From: Thermoplasmata archaeon | GTDB lineage: Archaea > Thermoplasmatota > Thermoplasmata > SG8-5 | NCBI GenBank assembly: GCA_023136815.1 | Contig: JAGLQM010000058.1 | Coordinates: 1 to 5,192, forward strand | Length of the DNA: 5,192 nucleotides | Reading direction: 5' to 3' | Shown: positions 4,711 to 5,192 of the stretch, piece by piece | Layout: each line of letters starts with the position of its first letter | How positions within the stretch are numbered: the first letter of the stretch is position 1 | The notes under the pieces: model-generated | What the model saw: the letters and a program-made list of their open reading frames with translations, nothing else | Told to the model about the DNA's origin: nothing | Databases searched by the model: none | Position numbers and translations under genes: made by a program

Positions 4711-5192
4711 TTATTCACCCTCAAATTTCGGCTCTCTTTTTTCAGCAAAGGCATCAACGCCCTCTCTAAAATCAGCAGTATTGCCAGAAATAGAAATCAT
4801 GTGCCGCTCAGCAGCAAGATGTTCTTCTATCTGGCTGCGCTCGCTGAGCCGCAGAAGTGTCTTGGCCCTGCCTATTGCCAGTGTGGGCCCTTTTTCAATA
4901 ATATCTGCTGCTTTCATGACCTCTAGCATTAGATTATCTGGCTCTACAGCATGATTTATCAGGCCAAGCTTTTCAGCAGTTTCCGCGTCAATGGTATCGC
5001 TTAGGTAGATGAGTTCAGCAGCCTTTGCCTTTCCAACCAACTTTGGCAGGAAGAATGTGCCGCAGCCAGGAGCTAGACCAATCTTCATGAAACCCATGTT
5101 AAATTTTGCTTTTTTGGAGGCATACCGTAAATCGCAGGACATGGCAAGCCCGCATCCGGCTCCAATAGCATGACCGTTTATTGCTGCAATTA
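4711..5192 (-). CDS. Crotonase-superfamily enzyme (enoyl-CoA hydratase/isomerase type), N-terminus outside window
   Basis: The frame is open from the right edge to TAA at 4713-4711, giving about 159 visible residues of a usual roughly 260. It begins IAAINGHAIGAGCGLAMSCD, the crotonase oxyanion-hole segment. It continues with NMGFMKIGLAPGCGTFFLPK and LVGKAKAAELIYLSDTIDAE, then a C-terminal helical part ending in a KREPKFEGE tail. The family acts on acyl-CoA thioesters in the cytoplasm, in fatty-acid or aromatic catabolism. The positions that hold the two catalytic glutamates of rat enoyl-CoA hydratase (E144, E164) are here Gly (codon 5151-5149) and Phe (5091-5089). The Asp typical of PaaG-like isomerases in GLxPD is Gly (5067-5065). 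It is therefore probably not a classical hydratase; isomerase-like or another thioester reaction is possible. It is separated from the small-ORF gene by 104 bp containing a TATA box, so it is probably a different transcript. Confidence 0.88.
   Translation of the reverse strand, partial: IAAINGHAIGAGCGLAMSCDLRYASKKAKFNMGFMKIGLAPGCGTFFLPKLVGKAKAAELIYLSDTIDAETAEKLGLINHAVEPDNLMLEVMKAADIIEKGPTLAIGRAKTLLRLSERSQIEEHLAAERHMISISGNTADFREGVDAFAEKREPKFEGE

Noticed and set aside
4659..4722. GAGGGTG ... CACCCTC inverted repeat around the crotonase 3' end
   Set aside because: The 7-bp arms are 50 bp apart and one arm lies inside the coding region; there is no supporting structure, so chance is likely.
4001..4954. 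Plus-strand frames at 4001-4225, 4392-4655 and 4694-4954
   Set aside because: They are antisense to the wHTH, 95-aa and crotonase genes and have serine- and leucine-rich compositions typical of shadow frames.

Overview
The window looks archaeal. Three likely gene starts sit a short distance downstream of box A-type TATA elements: TTTATATA at 4212-4205 on the minus strand, TTATATAT at 4648-4641 minus, and a weaker TAATATA at about 1100-1106 plus. The implied leaders are only about 8-12 nt. Two starts are preceded by GTGAT/GGTGAT, the 3' part of the archaeal Shine-Dalgarno consensus GGAGGTGATC. The small winged-helix proteins also look archaeal. Coding regions are moderately AT-rich. I cannot name a genus. 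PepF and a crotonase are compatible with a peptide- and acyl-CoA-using lineage, but that is inference.

Layout. (A) 1-795, plus strand: the C-terminal end of a PUA/EVE-like protein, often fused to a GNAT domain, overlaps a complete small ASCH-domain protein. (B) 806-979, minus strand: a short, GC-rich remnant of the C-terminus of a type I restriction specificity subunit (HsdS) lies tail-to-tail with the ASCH gene. This suggests a decayed restriction or defence locus. (C) 980-1138: non-coding, with an AT-rich hairpin, a 16-bp repeat and the pepF promoter. (D) 1139-2944, plus: a full-length oligoendopeptidase F (peptidase family M3). (E) 2945-3266: non-coding or relic DNA with three consecutive inverted repeats and a second, direct copy of the 16-bp repeat, so pepF is flanked by the two copies. 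(F) 3267-4246, minus: a two-gene regulatory operon. It encodes a winged-helix protein and a helical partner with overlapping ends. Its promoter carries two near-ideal palindromes bracketing the TATA box. (G) 4241-4650, minus: a 25-codon small ORF abuts a 95-aa probable winged-helix protein, with its own TATA box. (H) 4711-5192, minus: a crotonase-superfamily protein cut by the right edge, which appears to lack the classical catalytic acids.

How the genes fit together. The left part (A-B) reads as the worn edge of a defence island. The right part (F-G) reads as a compact cluster of small DNA-binding-like proteins with visible operator sites, and it is the best candidate for something undescribed. 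PepF and the crotonase look like ordinary metabolic genes. The 16-bp repeats and hairpins around pepF suggest past mobile-element activity, but no intact transposase is present.
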